Shown piece by piece: positions 42,861 to 50,940 of a stretch of 64,000 nt of DNA. Position numbers and translations under genes: made by a program. The notes under the pieces are model-generated. The model did not search any database. It worked only from the letters and a program-made list of their open reading frames with translations, and was not told the origin of the DNA. This stretch comes from SIG607 sp036307305. Lineage in GTDB: Bacteria; Bacillota; Clostridia; Oscillospirales; Acutalibacteraceae. The DNA lies in contig JAXJXV010000010.1 of assembly GCA_036307305.1 (NCBI GenBank), positions 1-64,000 of the forward strand, given 5' to 3'. Position 1 is the first letter of the stretch, and every line of letters begins with the position of its first letter.

Positions 42861-42891
42861 CCTCCTTTGAAAATAGCATTTCCAAAGGAGG
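42861..42891 (-). terminator. Hairpin acting as terminator and covering a ribosome-binding site
   Basis: Minus strand CCTCCTTTG pairs with CAAAGGAGG (perfect 9 bp), followed by TTTTTAT. It sits just after the Gx transporter gene, and its 3' arm is the ribosome-binding site of the small membrane protein. Confidence 0.7.
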
Positions 42892-42896
42892 ATAAA

Positions 42897-43394
42897 TTAT
42901 ACAGGTAGTATATTTTGGTATTTTTTTGAAAAAAATTCTAAAAGAAGTCCGCTTATAAATCCAGTGATACTGCCCGATATAATCATTATGGGAAGCAAAG
43001 AAAAAATACCTAAGGTATCCATTAAAAGAACGGCGCAAAGCAGTTGCGCAAGATTGTGAAGAACAGCCGCGGCGCAGCTTATTCCCGCAAAAGAAAATGC
43101 TTTGCATCTTATTAAAATAAGCACTATAAGGGTTGAAAGCATCCCCCCTGCAATAGAAAGCATAAAGGAATAAAAATTACCGAAAAGCAGTGAGGACAAA
43201 ATTATTCTGATAAAATTAACGGCAATACCGCCGCGTATTTGCTTTTTTGAAATAAGATACATAGAAACGGTGTTAGCAAGGCCGAGCTTAAAACCGGGTA
43301 TAAAGAAAACAAAGGAAAAAGCAATACCCTCAACGTAGGAAATAATAAGGGCAAAAAGCATCAAAAGTGAATAAACGGTGATTTTCTTAGCCAT
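42897..43394 (-). CDS. Gx transporter family membrane protein
   Basis: A 165-residue protein with about five hydrophobic segments of the Gx transporter/heptaprenyl-diphosphate-synthase-component-I-like family, with the early FFIPGFKLGLANTVSMYLI signature. In Firmicutes it commonly neighbours NusG-II and ApbE proteins in flavin-linked extracellular redox loci. Start ATG 43394 follows TGGAGG and overlaps the stop of the upstream gene by one base. Confidence 0.85.
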   Translation of the reverse strand: MAKKITVYSLLMLFALIISYVEGIAFSFVFFIPGFKLGLANTVSMYLISKKQIRGGIAVNFIRIILSSLLFGNFYSFMLSIAGGMLSTLIVLILIRCKAFSFAGISCAAAVLHNLAQLLCAVLLMDTLGIFSLLPIMIISGSITGFISGLLLEFFSKKYQNILPV

Positions 43395-43723
43395 TATTCT
43401 ACCTCCAGACTGAGTTTTGCAGGTAGACAAATAATCGTTTGACCTTTTTTGCCTATTTTTCCCTGATTAATGCAAACCTTGTCGGGACAGTGGGAGGAGG
43501 ATACGTAGGCTTTACTGTTTTCAATGACCACTGTGTTGTGGGGAAGCTCTATAACGGTGTCCTCCTTTAGAGAAACACGCATATATTCCTGATTGTCAAT
43601 AGTAATAACAAGAATGTCGCCTGTTTCTCTCGGTATAAAAAGCATAGCAAAAAACAAGGCGGTTCCTAAAAGAACAGCCGAAATAAGTAGAATAACGTCT
43701 GCTTTTTTTACCATTTCGCTCAC
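43394..43723 (-). CDS. NusG domain II-containing membrane protein
   Basis: A 109-residue protein with one N-terminal membrane helix (about 9-30) and an extracytoplasmic NusG-II fold: YVSSSHCPDKVCINQGKIG and TIICLPAKLSLEVE are the typical Cys-containing core. Partner of the Gx transporter gene, divergent from apbE. Role in redox or flavin-linked surface chemistry is inferred from these recurrent neighbours. Confidence 0.85.
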   Translation of the reverse strand: MSEMVKKADVILLISAVLLGTALFFAMLFIPRETGDILVITIDNQEYMRVSLKEDTVIELPHNTVVIENSKAYVSSSHCPDKVCINQGKIGKKGQTIICLPAKLSLEVE

Positions 43724-43750
43724 ACCTCTTTAAATACAGTATATCATACC

Positions 43751-43779
43751 TTTACAAAAAAGGAAATACGCTGTATAAT
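43751..43779 (+). promoter_or_regulatory. Promoter of apbE
   Basis: TTTACA (43751-43756), 17-nt spacer, TATAAT (43774-43779). The -10 element ends seven bases before the apbE ATG, so the transcript may lack a leader. Confidence 0.7.
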
Positions 43780-43786
43780 ATTTTGT

Positions 43787-44740
43787 ATGAAAAAATTTAT
43801 TATATTTTTAACCGTCATATCCTTGCTTTTGTGCTGTGGCTGCAGCGCAAAGGTTTATACAAACACCGATACCTTTTTTATGATGGATACGGTAGTCACC
43901 ATTTCTGCTGACTGCTCTGATTCCGTTATGAAAGAGGCTTTTGAGCTTTGCTCTTATTATGAAAAAATGTTCAGTCGAACAATAGAGGACAGCGATATCT
44001 ACAGGCTTAATAAACAGGGCAGTACCACTGTAAGCGATGAAACGAGACTTCTTATTGAAAAGGCGGTTTATTACGGTAATTTGTCAGAAGGACGGTACGA
44101 TATAACAGTCGCTCCTGTGAGCAGTCTTTACGATTTCAGTAAAGGTGTTATGCCTACAAAGGAACAGATAGAGGAAAAATTAGGACTGATTGATTATACT
44201 AAAATCGAAATAGATGATAACGAAATAAGTCTTAACGGCACAGAGCTTGATTTAGGCTCTATAGCAAAGGGATATATTGCCGATAAACTGGTAATGCTTC
44301 TCAAAGATAGAAACGTAAAAAGAGCAACAATTAATCTTGGTGGAAATCTTTACGTTTTTGGAGATAAAAATATGAAGATTGGCGTTCGTAAGCCTTTTAG
44401 CGACGACATCGCAGTAACGCTAAGGACTGAAAATACAAGTATCGTTACTTCGGGTATATATCAGCGGTATATTGAAAAGGACGGAAAAATCTATCATCAC
44501 ATAATCGACTGCAAAACAGGCTACGGTGTGGAAAACGATTTAAGCAGTGTTACGGTTATTGGGGATAGCTCTGCAGACTGTGATGCCCTTTCCACCGTTT
44601 GTATGCTTTTGTCAAGCGAAAAGGCTGTAGAGCTTATAAATTCTCTGCCTGAATATGAGGCTGTATTTATACTGCGAAACGGTGAAATCAAGGTTTCAGA
44701 CGGACTGACTCTAAAAAATAAAAATATAATTTTTAAATAA
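43787..44740 (+). CDS. apbE: FAD:protein FMN transferase (ApbE), lipoprotein
   Basis: Covalently attaches FMN to Thr/Ser of extracytoplasmic flavoproteins. It has a lipobox LLLCCGC after a short signal, then TFFMMDTVVTIS, LDLGSIAKGYIADKL, INLGGNLYVFG and the late metal-binding segment GDSSADCDALSTVCM. The length of 317 aa is standard. No FMN-acceptor protein is encoded in the window. The ATG has no ribosome-binding site and may start at the RNA 5' end. Confidence 0.93.
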   Translation: MKKFIIFLTVISLLLCCGCSAKVYTNTDTFFMMDTVVTISADCSDSVMKEAFELCSYYEKMFSRTIEDSDIYRLNKQGSTTVSDETRLLIEKAVYYGNLSEGRYDITVAPVSSLYDFSKGVMPTKEQIEEKLGLIDYTKIEIDDNEISLNGTELDLGSIAKGYIADKLVMLLKDRNVKRATINLGGNLYVFGDKNMKIGVRKPFSDDIAVTLRTENTSIVTSGIYQRYIEKDGKIYHHIIDCKTGYGVENDLSSVTVIGDSSADCDALSTVCMLLSSEKAVELINSLPEYEAVFILRNGEIKVSDGLTLKNKNIIFK

Positions 44741-44760
44741 CTTTTGTTTACAAATTATGC

Positions 44761-44789
44761 TTTATTTAGAAGCTGATATAAGGTATAAT
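44761..44789 (+). promoter_or_regulatory. Promoter of secA
   Basis: TTTATT (44761-44766), 17-nt spacer, TATAAT (44784-44789), 33 nt before the secA ATG. The -35 is weak. Confidence 0.55.
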
Positions 44790-44822
44790 ATAAAAAGCGA
44801 ATAACTCTAAGGAGATTATATA

Positions 44823-47549
44823 ATGGGTTTACTTAATAAATTATTCGGTAATTACAGCGAAAAGGAAATTAAAAGAATTATTCCTCTTCAGCAAAGCGTA
44901 CTGGCCCTTGAAGAGGAATATAAAGCGCTGAGCGATGAAGAACTTAAAGAAAAAACTCAGGAATTCAAAGAACGCTACAGTATGGGAGAGAGTCTTGACA
45001 GCCTTTTGCCTGAGGCATTTGCCGCTTGTAGAGAGGCGGGTGACCGCGTACTCGGTATGCGTCATTTCCCCGTGCAGATAATCGGCGGTATAGTTCTTCA
45101 TCAGGGACGTATCAGTGAAATGCGGACAGGTGAGGGTAAAACTCTCGTTGCTACCCTACCTGCCTACCTTAACGCTATTTCGGGCAAGGGCGTTCATATT
45201 GTAACGGTTAACGATTACCTTGCAAAGCGTGACTCTGAATGGATGGGTAAAATCTATAGATTTATGGGACTGAGCGTTGGTCTTATCGTTCACGGTATGA
45301 GTAATGATGAAAAACGACAGGCTTACGCTGCTGATATAACCTACTGTACAAATAACGAGCTTGGCTTTGACTATCTCAGAGATAATATGGTTTTATATGC
45401 AAGTGAGCGTGTACAGAGAGGACATAATTTTGCTATTGTGGACGAGGTTGACTCTATTCTTATAGACGAAGCCAGAACACCTCTTATTATATCGGGTAGC
45501 AGTGATAAAACTACCGACCTTTACACAAGAGCAAACCGTTTTGTAACCACCCTTAAAAAGTGCGTCGTAAGGGAAATGAACGATAAGGTCAGCGACGAGG
45601 AAGCTAAATACGACGGCGATTACGTTGTTGACGAAAAGGCAAGAAGCGCTACTCTTACCCCCTCGGGTGTTGAAAAGGCAGAGAAATATTTTGATATAGA
45701 AAACCTTAACGATGCGGAAAATATTTCTATTTCCCATCACGTGACTCAGGCTATCCGCGCTCACGGTGTAATGAAAAAGGACGTGGACTACGTAGTTAAG
45801 GACGGAGAGGTTGTTATCGTTGATGAATATACGGGACGCCTTATGTTCGGCAGACGCTATAACGAGGGACTTCATCAGGCAATAGAGGCAAAAGAGGGTG
45901 TGCAGATAGCTCACGAATCCAAAACTCTTGCAAGTATAACCTTTCAGAATTTCTTCCGTCTTTATAATAAGCTTTCGGGTATGACAGGTACCGCTATGAC
46001 CGAGGAAGCGGAGTTTAATGAGATTTATAATCTTGACGTTATTGAGATTCCCACAAACAAGCCTGTTATCCGCGAGGATACCGATGACGTTATTTATAAA
46101 ACAGAGCTTGGCAAGTTCAGAGCTGTTATAAACCATATTGCAAAATGCCACGAAAAAGGTCAGCCCGTACTTGTAGGTACTGTGACTATTGAAAAAAGCG
46201 AGGCTTTAAGTAAGCTTCTTAAAATGCAGAAAATCCCCCACAACGTACTCAATGCGAAGCATCACGAAAAGGAAGCGGAGATTATTGCTCAGGCAGGAAA
46301 GCTCGGCGCCGTTACCATAGCTACCAATATGGCAGGTCGAGGCACGGATATTATGCTTGGCGGTAACGCCGAATATCTTGCAAAGAGTGAACTCAGACAC
46401 AGAGGCTACAGCGATGAGGTTATTTTAGAGGCAACGGGCTTTGGTGAAACAAGAGAGCCTGAGGTAGCCAGAGCAAGAGATGAATATGCAGAGCTTTACG
46501 AGAAGTTTAAAGCTGAAATAGCTCCTGAGGCTGAAAAGGTAAGACAGGCGGGCGGTCTTTGCATTATCGGTACCGAGCGTCACGATTCACGCCGTATTGA
46601 CAATCAGCTCAGAGGCCGTGCAGGTCGTCAGGGCGACCCAGGTACGACTAAATTCTATATTTCTATGGAAGACGACCTTATGCGACTTTTCGGCGGCGAG
46701 AGAATGCTCAGCACAATGAACAGTCTTAATTTAGGTGATGACGTGCCTCTTGAATACGGTATTCTTACAAAGGGTATTGAAAGTGCGCAAAAGAAAAAGG
46801 AAGGTATCAACTTTGCTTCCAGAAAGAGCGTACTTGAATATGACGACGTAATGAATAAACAGCGTGAGCTTATTTATGCTCAGCGTAATAAGGTGCTTGA
46901 CGGGGAAGACCTTAAAGCAACCGTTATGAATATGATAGACGATACTATCGACAAAAATATCGGTATGTTTATCTCAGACGCCCCTGCTGATGAGTGGGAT
47001 TTCGACGGACTGAGAGAATTTTTCGGCGGTTGGATTTGTACCGACAGGGATTTCCGTTATACCGTAGACGAGCTGAATAATATAATGCCTGAGGATATAA
47101 AAAATACCCTTAAGGAAATGGCTCGTAAGAGATACGAGGAACGTGAAAAGCTTTATACTGCGAAGCTTATGCGCGAGGCTGAAAGGGTTATACTGCTGAG
47201 GAACGTTGACGCTAACTGGATGGACCATATTGACGCTATGGACCAGCTTAAACAGGGTATAGGACTCCGCGCCTACGGACAGCACGACCCCGTTGTTGCC
47301 TATAGAAACGAAAGCTATGATATGTTTGAAGCTATGACCGATTCCATTCGTGAGCAAACGGCTAAGCAGTGTCTAAGCGCTGTTTTTGCAAGTGAGGAAT
47401 CTGTGGTTCGTAAAAAGGTGGCACAGGAAAACTCCACGGGACCCGTTGACAGAACTGTAAGAGGCAAGGGCGTTGTTGCTCTTAACGCTCCCTGTCCATG
47501 TGGAAGCGGTAAAAAATATAAACGCTGTTGCGGAAGAGAAACAAATTAA
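44823..47549 (+). CDS. secA: Preprotein translocase ATPase SecA
   Basis: Motor of the Sec pathway, 908 aa. Walker A is in EMRTGEGKTLVATL, DEAD-type Walker B in AIVDEVDSILIDEARTPL. The preprotein cross-linking domain, MAGRGTDIMLGGNAEY (motif V) and LRGRAGRQGDPG (motif VI) follow. The C-terminus ends in a zinc SEC-C motif CPCGSGKKYKRCC. AAGGAG is 9-10 nt upstream. It stands between its own promoter and a terminator. This translocase would export the many signal-peptide proteins seen in the window. Confidence 0.98.
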   Translation: MGLLNKLFGNYSEKEIKRIIPLQQSVLALEEEYKALSDEELKEKTQEFKERYSMGESLDSLLPEAFAACREAGDRVLGMRHFPVQIIGGIVLHQGRISEMRTGEGKTLVATLPAYLNAISGKGVHIVTVNDYLAKRDSEWMGKIYRFMGLSVGLIVHGMSNDEKRQAYAADITYCTNNELGFDYLRDNMVLYASERVQRGHNFAIVDEVDSILIDEARTPLIISGSSDKTTDLYTRANRFVTTLKKCVVREMNDKVSDEEAKYDGDYVVDEKARSATLTPSGVEKAEKYFDIENLNDAENISISHHVTQAIRAHGVMKKDVDYVVKDGEVVIVDEYTGRLMFGRRYNEGLHQAIEAKEGVQIAHESKTLASITFQNFFRLYNKLSGMTGTAMTEEAEFNEIYNLDVIEIPTNKPVIREDTDDVIYKTELGKFRAVINHIAKCHEKGQPVLVGTVTIEKSEALSKLLKMQKIPHNVLNAKHHEKEAEIIAQAGKLGAVTIATNMAGRGTDIMLGGNAEYLAKSELRHRGYSDEVILEATGFGETREPEVARARDEYAELYEKFKAEIAPEAEKVRQAGGLCIIGTERHDSRRIDNQLRGRAGRQGDPGTTKFYISMEDDLMRLFGGERMLSTMNSLNLGDDVPLEYGILTKGIESAQKKKEGINFASRKSVLEYDDVMNKQRELIYAQRNKVLDGEDLKATVMNMIDDTIDKNIGMFISDAPADEWDFDGLREFFGGWICTDRDFRYTVDELNNIMPEDIKNTLKEMARKRYEEREKLYTAKLMREAERVILLRNVDANWMDHIDAMDQLKQGIGLRAYGQHDPVVAYRNESYDMFEAMTDSIREQTAKQCLSAVFASEESVVRKKVAQENSTGPVDRTVRGKGVVALNAPCPCGSGKKYKRCCGRETN

Positions 47550-47563
47550 AATTTGCGCTATAA

Positions 47564-47603
47564 AACGCCGTTGAGATTTCATATTTCAGCGGCGTTATTT
47601 TTA
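47564..47603 (+). terminator. Terminator after secA
   Basis: AACGCCGTTGA pairs with TCAGCGGCGTT (one G-U), then ATTTTTAT. Confidence 0.85.
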
Positions 47604-47629
47604 TAGGTAATTTGTGTCGGTTTTGTACA

Positions 47630-47658
47630 TTGACGCTAAAGGTGGGCGGTGATATAAT
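47630..47658 (+). promoter_or_regulatory. Promoter of the deacetylase-fold gene
   Basis: TTGACG (47630-47635), 17-nt spacer, TATAAT (47653-47658), 28 nt before the ATG. Confidence 0.75.
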
Positions 47659-47685
47659 TATTTAAAAAGAATAGGAGAGTAAAAT

Positions 47686-49413
47686 ATGTACTGTAATATT
47701 TTGCATAGAGCTGTAACACCCTTAATGATGGATTCCCTTAAATTTCAGCAGGATACAGCTCATAAGTTGGGCTTTAAAACCACCCTGCATATTCCCCTTA
47801 AGGGAATGGATTATCCTGAAATAATTGAATACTATAAACAGCAGGCAAGAGACTATGGGGATGAAATCGGCATTCATTTTCACGGAATAGAATCGGAGGC
47901 TTATAAAGAGGCTTTCGGTAGTGACGAGCAGATAGTTATGCTGTATTTAAAGCCGTTAGACCAGCGTAAAAAAATTATTGATTTCGTTTTTGAAAGATTT
48001 TACGGCTTCTTCGGTTTTTATCCTGTATCTATTGCGGGATATTATTTTGATGCTGATTCTCTTTCCTATATAAAGGAAAAATATCCTTCTGTAAAAATAG
48101 CCGTTACAAGCTGTTTTGAAGAGGGAATAAAAATGTTTGCGGGATGTAGCTATACATGGTATTTGTTCAGCGAGGGCGGACCTTGGACTGCTTATTATCC
48201 CTCCAAAACCAACAGTCTTTGTCCTGCTAAAGATAAGGATGAGGCAATAGATATAATCTGCGTACCTCACTTGAACCGAGATATGCTTATGTCTTACCTC
48301 AGCAGAGACGATTATTTTTCTGCGCATACCGCCAATATGCAACGCGGCAAACTGAATAAAGGCAAAAAATGTAAGTACATATATGATTTTCTTGATGAAT
48401 GGATAGAACAGGATAAATATAACGATACGGTATATTTTAATAACTATACAGGTTCGGGTTGGCTGAATGAAGGCCGTAATTTCGAGGAAAAATCAGAAGA
48501 TTCTAAGGATTTGTACAGACAGTGCCTTGAATATTATAAGAAAAAAGCTGATGAAGGCAAACTTCAGGTTGTCACAATGGAAGAGTATGTTAAAATACAT
48601 AACGAAAAGGTAGCTGTGGGCAGGGGAGACGTAAATCTTTTCAGAGATTTAGTCAGTAACTCAGGCAGAGAATTGCTCTGGTATGTGGATTCAAACTGGA
48701 GATTGGCAATTGACCCTATTTGCGGCGGAAGTATTGTAGACCTTCGTCCCTACGCAGGTAGAATAAAGCAGGATTTAGGACCTAATTCTTCACAGCTTTG
48801 GAATGGTAGCTATCCTTTTGCGCTTAACTTTTTGCATAGACAGGCTTATCTTTCAAGTGTGGTGGGAAGCACAGCTCTTGTTAATTTAAGATGCCATGTG
48901 AATAAAATCGAACATCCGAACGAGCATCAGGTGTACGTTGAATTCGAGCCTATGACTGTGGGAAAGGGAGAAAATGAAACAGAGTTTGTTTCTGCCTTCC
49001 TTTTTTGTGACGACGGCAGACTTTATTTAAAGAAAAAAATACTCAGAACTGCAAAAGCGGATGCAAGGGTTAAGATTGTAGAAAATATGAACGGTACTCT
49101 TGGAAGAACTGAGTATCCTGATGATATAAGCGGAGTAAATCTTACCGCTGAAAATATAAAGGGTGAATGCGTTACTTATACCTGTCAGTATGAAGACCGC
49201 AAGAGCAGTGTTGAAAATGCTGCCGTACTTAGCGCAAAAGTGCCTATGTTAAATACTGAGTTTACGTTTGAAACTGATATAGAGGGTACTGTGGGCGAAA
49301 TACGAGAGGGCGCTATGTTCAAACCATTTTATTCATTATGTATGACACAATACGTTAAAGCAGGGGAGGAGTCAAGCGTATGTTTAAGAATAAAAAACCT
49401 CAAACAACCGTAA
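47686..49413 (+). CDS. Polysaccharide deacetylase/GH-deacetylase superfamily-like protein, uncharacterised
   Basis: A 575-residue cytosolic protein. Residues 1-315 look like a TIM-type deacetylase or glycosidase barrel: DEIGIHFHGIES (metal-type His), FYPVSIAGYYFDADSLSYI, VPHLNRDML and a final VTMEEYVKIHN. Residues 320-575 form a beta-sandwich-like half with WYVDSNWRLAIDPICGGSI. No family could be fixed by eye. The last 34 bases overlap the next small zinc-ribbon gene, so the two are translationally linked. Confidence 0.55.
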   Translation: MYCNILHRAVTPLMMDSLKFQQDTAHKLGFKTTLHIPLKGMDYPEIIEYYKQQARDYGDEIGIHFHGIESEAYKEAFGSDEQIVMLYLKPLDQRKKIIDFVFERFYGFFGFYPVSIAGYYFDADSLSYIKEKYPSVKIAVTSCFEEGIKMFAGCSYTWYLFSEGGPWTAYYPSKTNSLCPAKDKDEAIDIICVPHLNRDMLMSYLSRDDYFSAHTANMQRGKLNKGKKCKYIYDFLDEWIEQDKYNDTVYFNNYTGSGWLNEGRNFEEKSEDSKDLYRQCLEYYKKKADEGKLQVVTMEEYVKIHNEKVAVGRGDVNLFRDLVSNSGRELLWYVDSNWRLAIDPICGGSIVDLRPYAGRIKQDLGPNSSQLWNGSYPFALNFLHRQAYLSSVVGSTALVNLRCHVNKIEHPNEHQVYVEFEPMTVGKGENETEFVSAFLFCDDGRLYLKKKILRTAKADARVKIVENMNGTLGRTEYPDDISGVNLTAENIKGECVTYTCQYEDRKSSVENAAVLSAKVPMLNTEFTFETDIEGTVGEIREGAMFKPFYSLCMTQYVKAGEESSVCLRIKNLKQP

Positions 49414-49577
49414 GATGTCCGTGGTGTTTTGTGAAAGATATTGATGCTAACCTGAGATACTCATCAAAGGAAGATTTGTATTACTGTCTTAAATGCTGCT
49501 ATACAGCCAAAAAATATAAAACGGCGCTTAAAGAACTTAATAACGTAAAAAAAGAAAGATATAAAAGTTACTATTAA
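49380..49577 (+). CDS. Small zinc-ribbon protein
   Basis: A 65-residue protein with CPWCFVKDIDANLRYSS and YYCLKCC, a CxxC...CxxC ribbon, then a Lys-rich helix. A GGGGAGGAG site precedes ATG 49380 inside the upstream gene. It is followed by a strong terminator. Function unknown; co-expression with the deacetylase-fold gene suggests a linked role. Confidence 0.7.
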   Translation: MFKNKKPQTTVRCPWCFVKDIDANLRYSSKEDLYYCLKCCYTAKKYKTALKELNNVKKERYKSYY

Positions 49578-49580
49578 GAT

Positions 49581-49612
49581 AAAGCAGGATGGAACTCCAT
49601 CCTGCTTTTTTC
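49581..49612 (+). terminator. Terminator before the cotJ operon
   Basis: AAAGCAGGATGG/CCATCCTGCTTT 12-bp perfect stem with AACT loop, followed by TTTT. Confidence 0.9.
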
Positions 49613-49654
49613 ATATACTGTTAACGGGTGAATACCCGAAAGGAGAAAAATAAA

Positions 49655-49843
49655 ATGTTTGAATACGAAAGAAAGGAAACCTGGGATATGGCTGATTCCT
49701 CCTGTAAACAGGCGCTGACCCTTGTTTTTATAGAAAATCAGGTTTTAGAGCAGGTTTATGAGCCTGATACCGCATTTAAAAGAGGTACGGCCTTCCCTGA
49801 GCTTGACAAACCTTTTTGTCCGGGAGGAATGAAATATGAATGA
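49655..49843 (+). CDS. cotJA: Spore coat-associated protein CotJA
   Basis: A 62-residue protein: MFEYERKETWDMADSS, the PxPxx-poor but typical LVFIENQVLEQVYEPDTAF and PELDKPF. It matches the short CotJA family of the Bacillus cotJ operon, part of the polypeptide layer of the spore coat. AAAGGAG precedes ATG 49655. Its stop overlaps cotJB by eight bases. Confidence 0.85.
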   Translation: MFEYERKETWDMADSSCKQALTLVFIENQVLEQVYEPDTAFKRGTAFPELDKPFCPGGMKYE

Positions 49844-50102
49844 AAAGCATAGGCTTAAACGAAAAATCTGGGAATTTGATTTCTCTATAAAGGAAATGGA
49901 GCTTTATCTTGACGTTCATCCTTCTTGCAGAAGAGCGTTGGCTTTACTTGACGAGCTAAGAAGAAAAAGACAAGAACTGATAACGGTTTACGAACAACGT
50001 TTCGGTCCGTATATAGTAACCCCTAATGATGCTCCTGCTAACGAGCGTTGGAGCTGGATAGACTCCCCATGGCCTTGGGAATTAAAGGACGGTGAAGTTT
50101 AA
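49836..50102 (+). CDS. cotJB: Spore coat protein CotJB
   Basis: An 88-residue protein with KRKIWEFDFSIKEMELYLDV and the conserved C-terminal WSWIDSPWPWE, characteristic of CotJB. The last base of the stop is the first of the cotJC start. Operon order and coupling are as in Bacillus. Confidence 0.92.
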   Translation: MNEKHRLKRKIWEFDFSIKEMELYLDVHPSCRRALALLDELRRKRQELITVYEQRFGPYIVTPNDAPANERWSWIDSPWPWELKDGEV

Positions 50103-50680
50103 TGTGGCAATATGAGAAAAAACTTCAGTATCCCGTTAATATTAAGAATCCTAACCCTAAATATGCTCAGATAATTATAAGCCAGTACGGTGGACCCGAC
50201 GGCGAACTGGGTGCATCTATGCGTTATCTTACCCAGCGTTATAGTATGCCCTATAATGAAGTAAAAGGTATACTGACTGATATAGGTACCGAGGAACTTG
50301 CTCATTTAGAGATGGTTTGCGCAATGGTTTATCAGCTTACCAAAAATCTTAGTGAAAAGCAGATAATGGAAAGCGGTTTTGATAAATACTTTGTTGACCA
50401 TACTACAGGAGTTTATCCTATAGCCGCCTCGGCGCTTCCCTGGAGAGCTGAATATATACAGGCAAAGGGCGATATACTTGCAGACCTTCACGAAGACCTT
50501 GCGGCAGAGCAAAAGGCAAGAGTGACCTATGATAATCTGCTTCGTCTTATTGATGACCCTGATATCAGAGAGCCTTTAAAATTCCTTCGTCAGCGTGAAA
50601 TAGTTCACTATCAGCGCTTCGGTGAAGCACAACCAACAAAGTGGAATGACTACGGCGGAGCAGCTGACAAAACCGCTTGA
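50102..50680 (+). CDS. cotJC: CotJC, spore-coat manganese catalase-like protein
   Basis: A 192-residue di-manganese ferritin-like protein. MWQYEKKLQYPVNI, IGTEELAHLEMVCAM (first E-xx-H pair) and HEDLAAEQKARVTYDNLL (second) are metal-ligand helices, followed by FLRQREIVHYQRFGEA. It probably removes hydrogen peroxide in the forming spore. It closes the cotJ operon. Confidence 0.95.
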   Translation: MWQYEKKLQYPVNIKNPNPKYAQIIISQYGGPDGELGASMRYLTQRYSMPYNEVKGILTDIGTEELAHLEMVCAMVYQLTKNLSEKQIMESGFDKYFVDHTTGVYPIAASALPWRAEYIQAKGDILADLHEDLAAEQKARVTYDNLLRLIDDPDIREPLKFLRQREIVHYQRFGEAQPTKWNDYGGAADKTA

Positions 50681-50717
50681 AATAAGGCATTTTTAATACA
50701 TAAAAGGAGGATTTAAA

Positions 50718-50888
50718 ATGAAGCTGTTTAAGTTTATTGTTATGCTGATTTTAGTCTTAATTACTATACGGACAGGCAATCTTGCACTTTTATACAAGGT
50801 CTCAACATCAACAGGCGCTTTTCTTATCTGTTTAGGTATCACCTTGTTTGTTGCATGTGATGGCGGACTTAAAAGAAAATCAAATTGA
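50718..50888 (+). CDS. Small two-helix membrane protein
   Basis: A 56-residue product starting MKLFKFIVMLILVLITIRTG and ending LKRKSN, with two hydrophobic segments joined by a short loop (LLYKVSTSTG). AAAAGGAGG is well spaced before ATG 50718. It follows cotJC by 37 bases without a terminator and may belong to the spore-coat transcript. No family recognised. Confidence 0.65.
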   Translation: MKLFKFIVMLILVLITIRTGNLALLYKVSTSTGAFLICLGITLFVACDGGLKRKSN

Positions 50889-50905
50889 ACAAGCTTATTA
50901 ACATT

Positions 50906-50938
50906 TAAGACCACAGACAAAGCTCGTCTGTGGTCTTA
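50906..50938. terminator. Hairpin between convergent transcripts
   Basis: TAAGACCACAGAC/GTCTGTGGTCTTA 13-bp perfect stem with a 7-nt loop. The U tract is poor on both sides, but the location between convergent genes supports terminator function. Confidence 0.65.
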
Positions 50939-50940
50939 GC

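Noticed and set aside
45393..46151. Open frame of about 250 codons antisense to secA
   Set aside because: secA is certain here; the antisense frame has no ribosome-binding site or recognisable motif.
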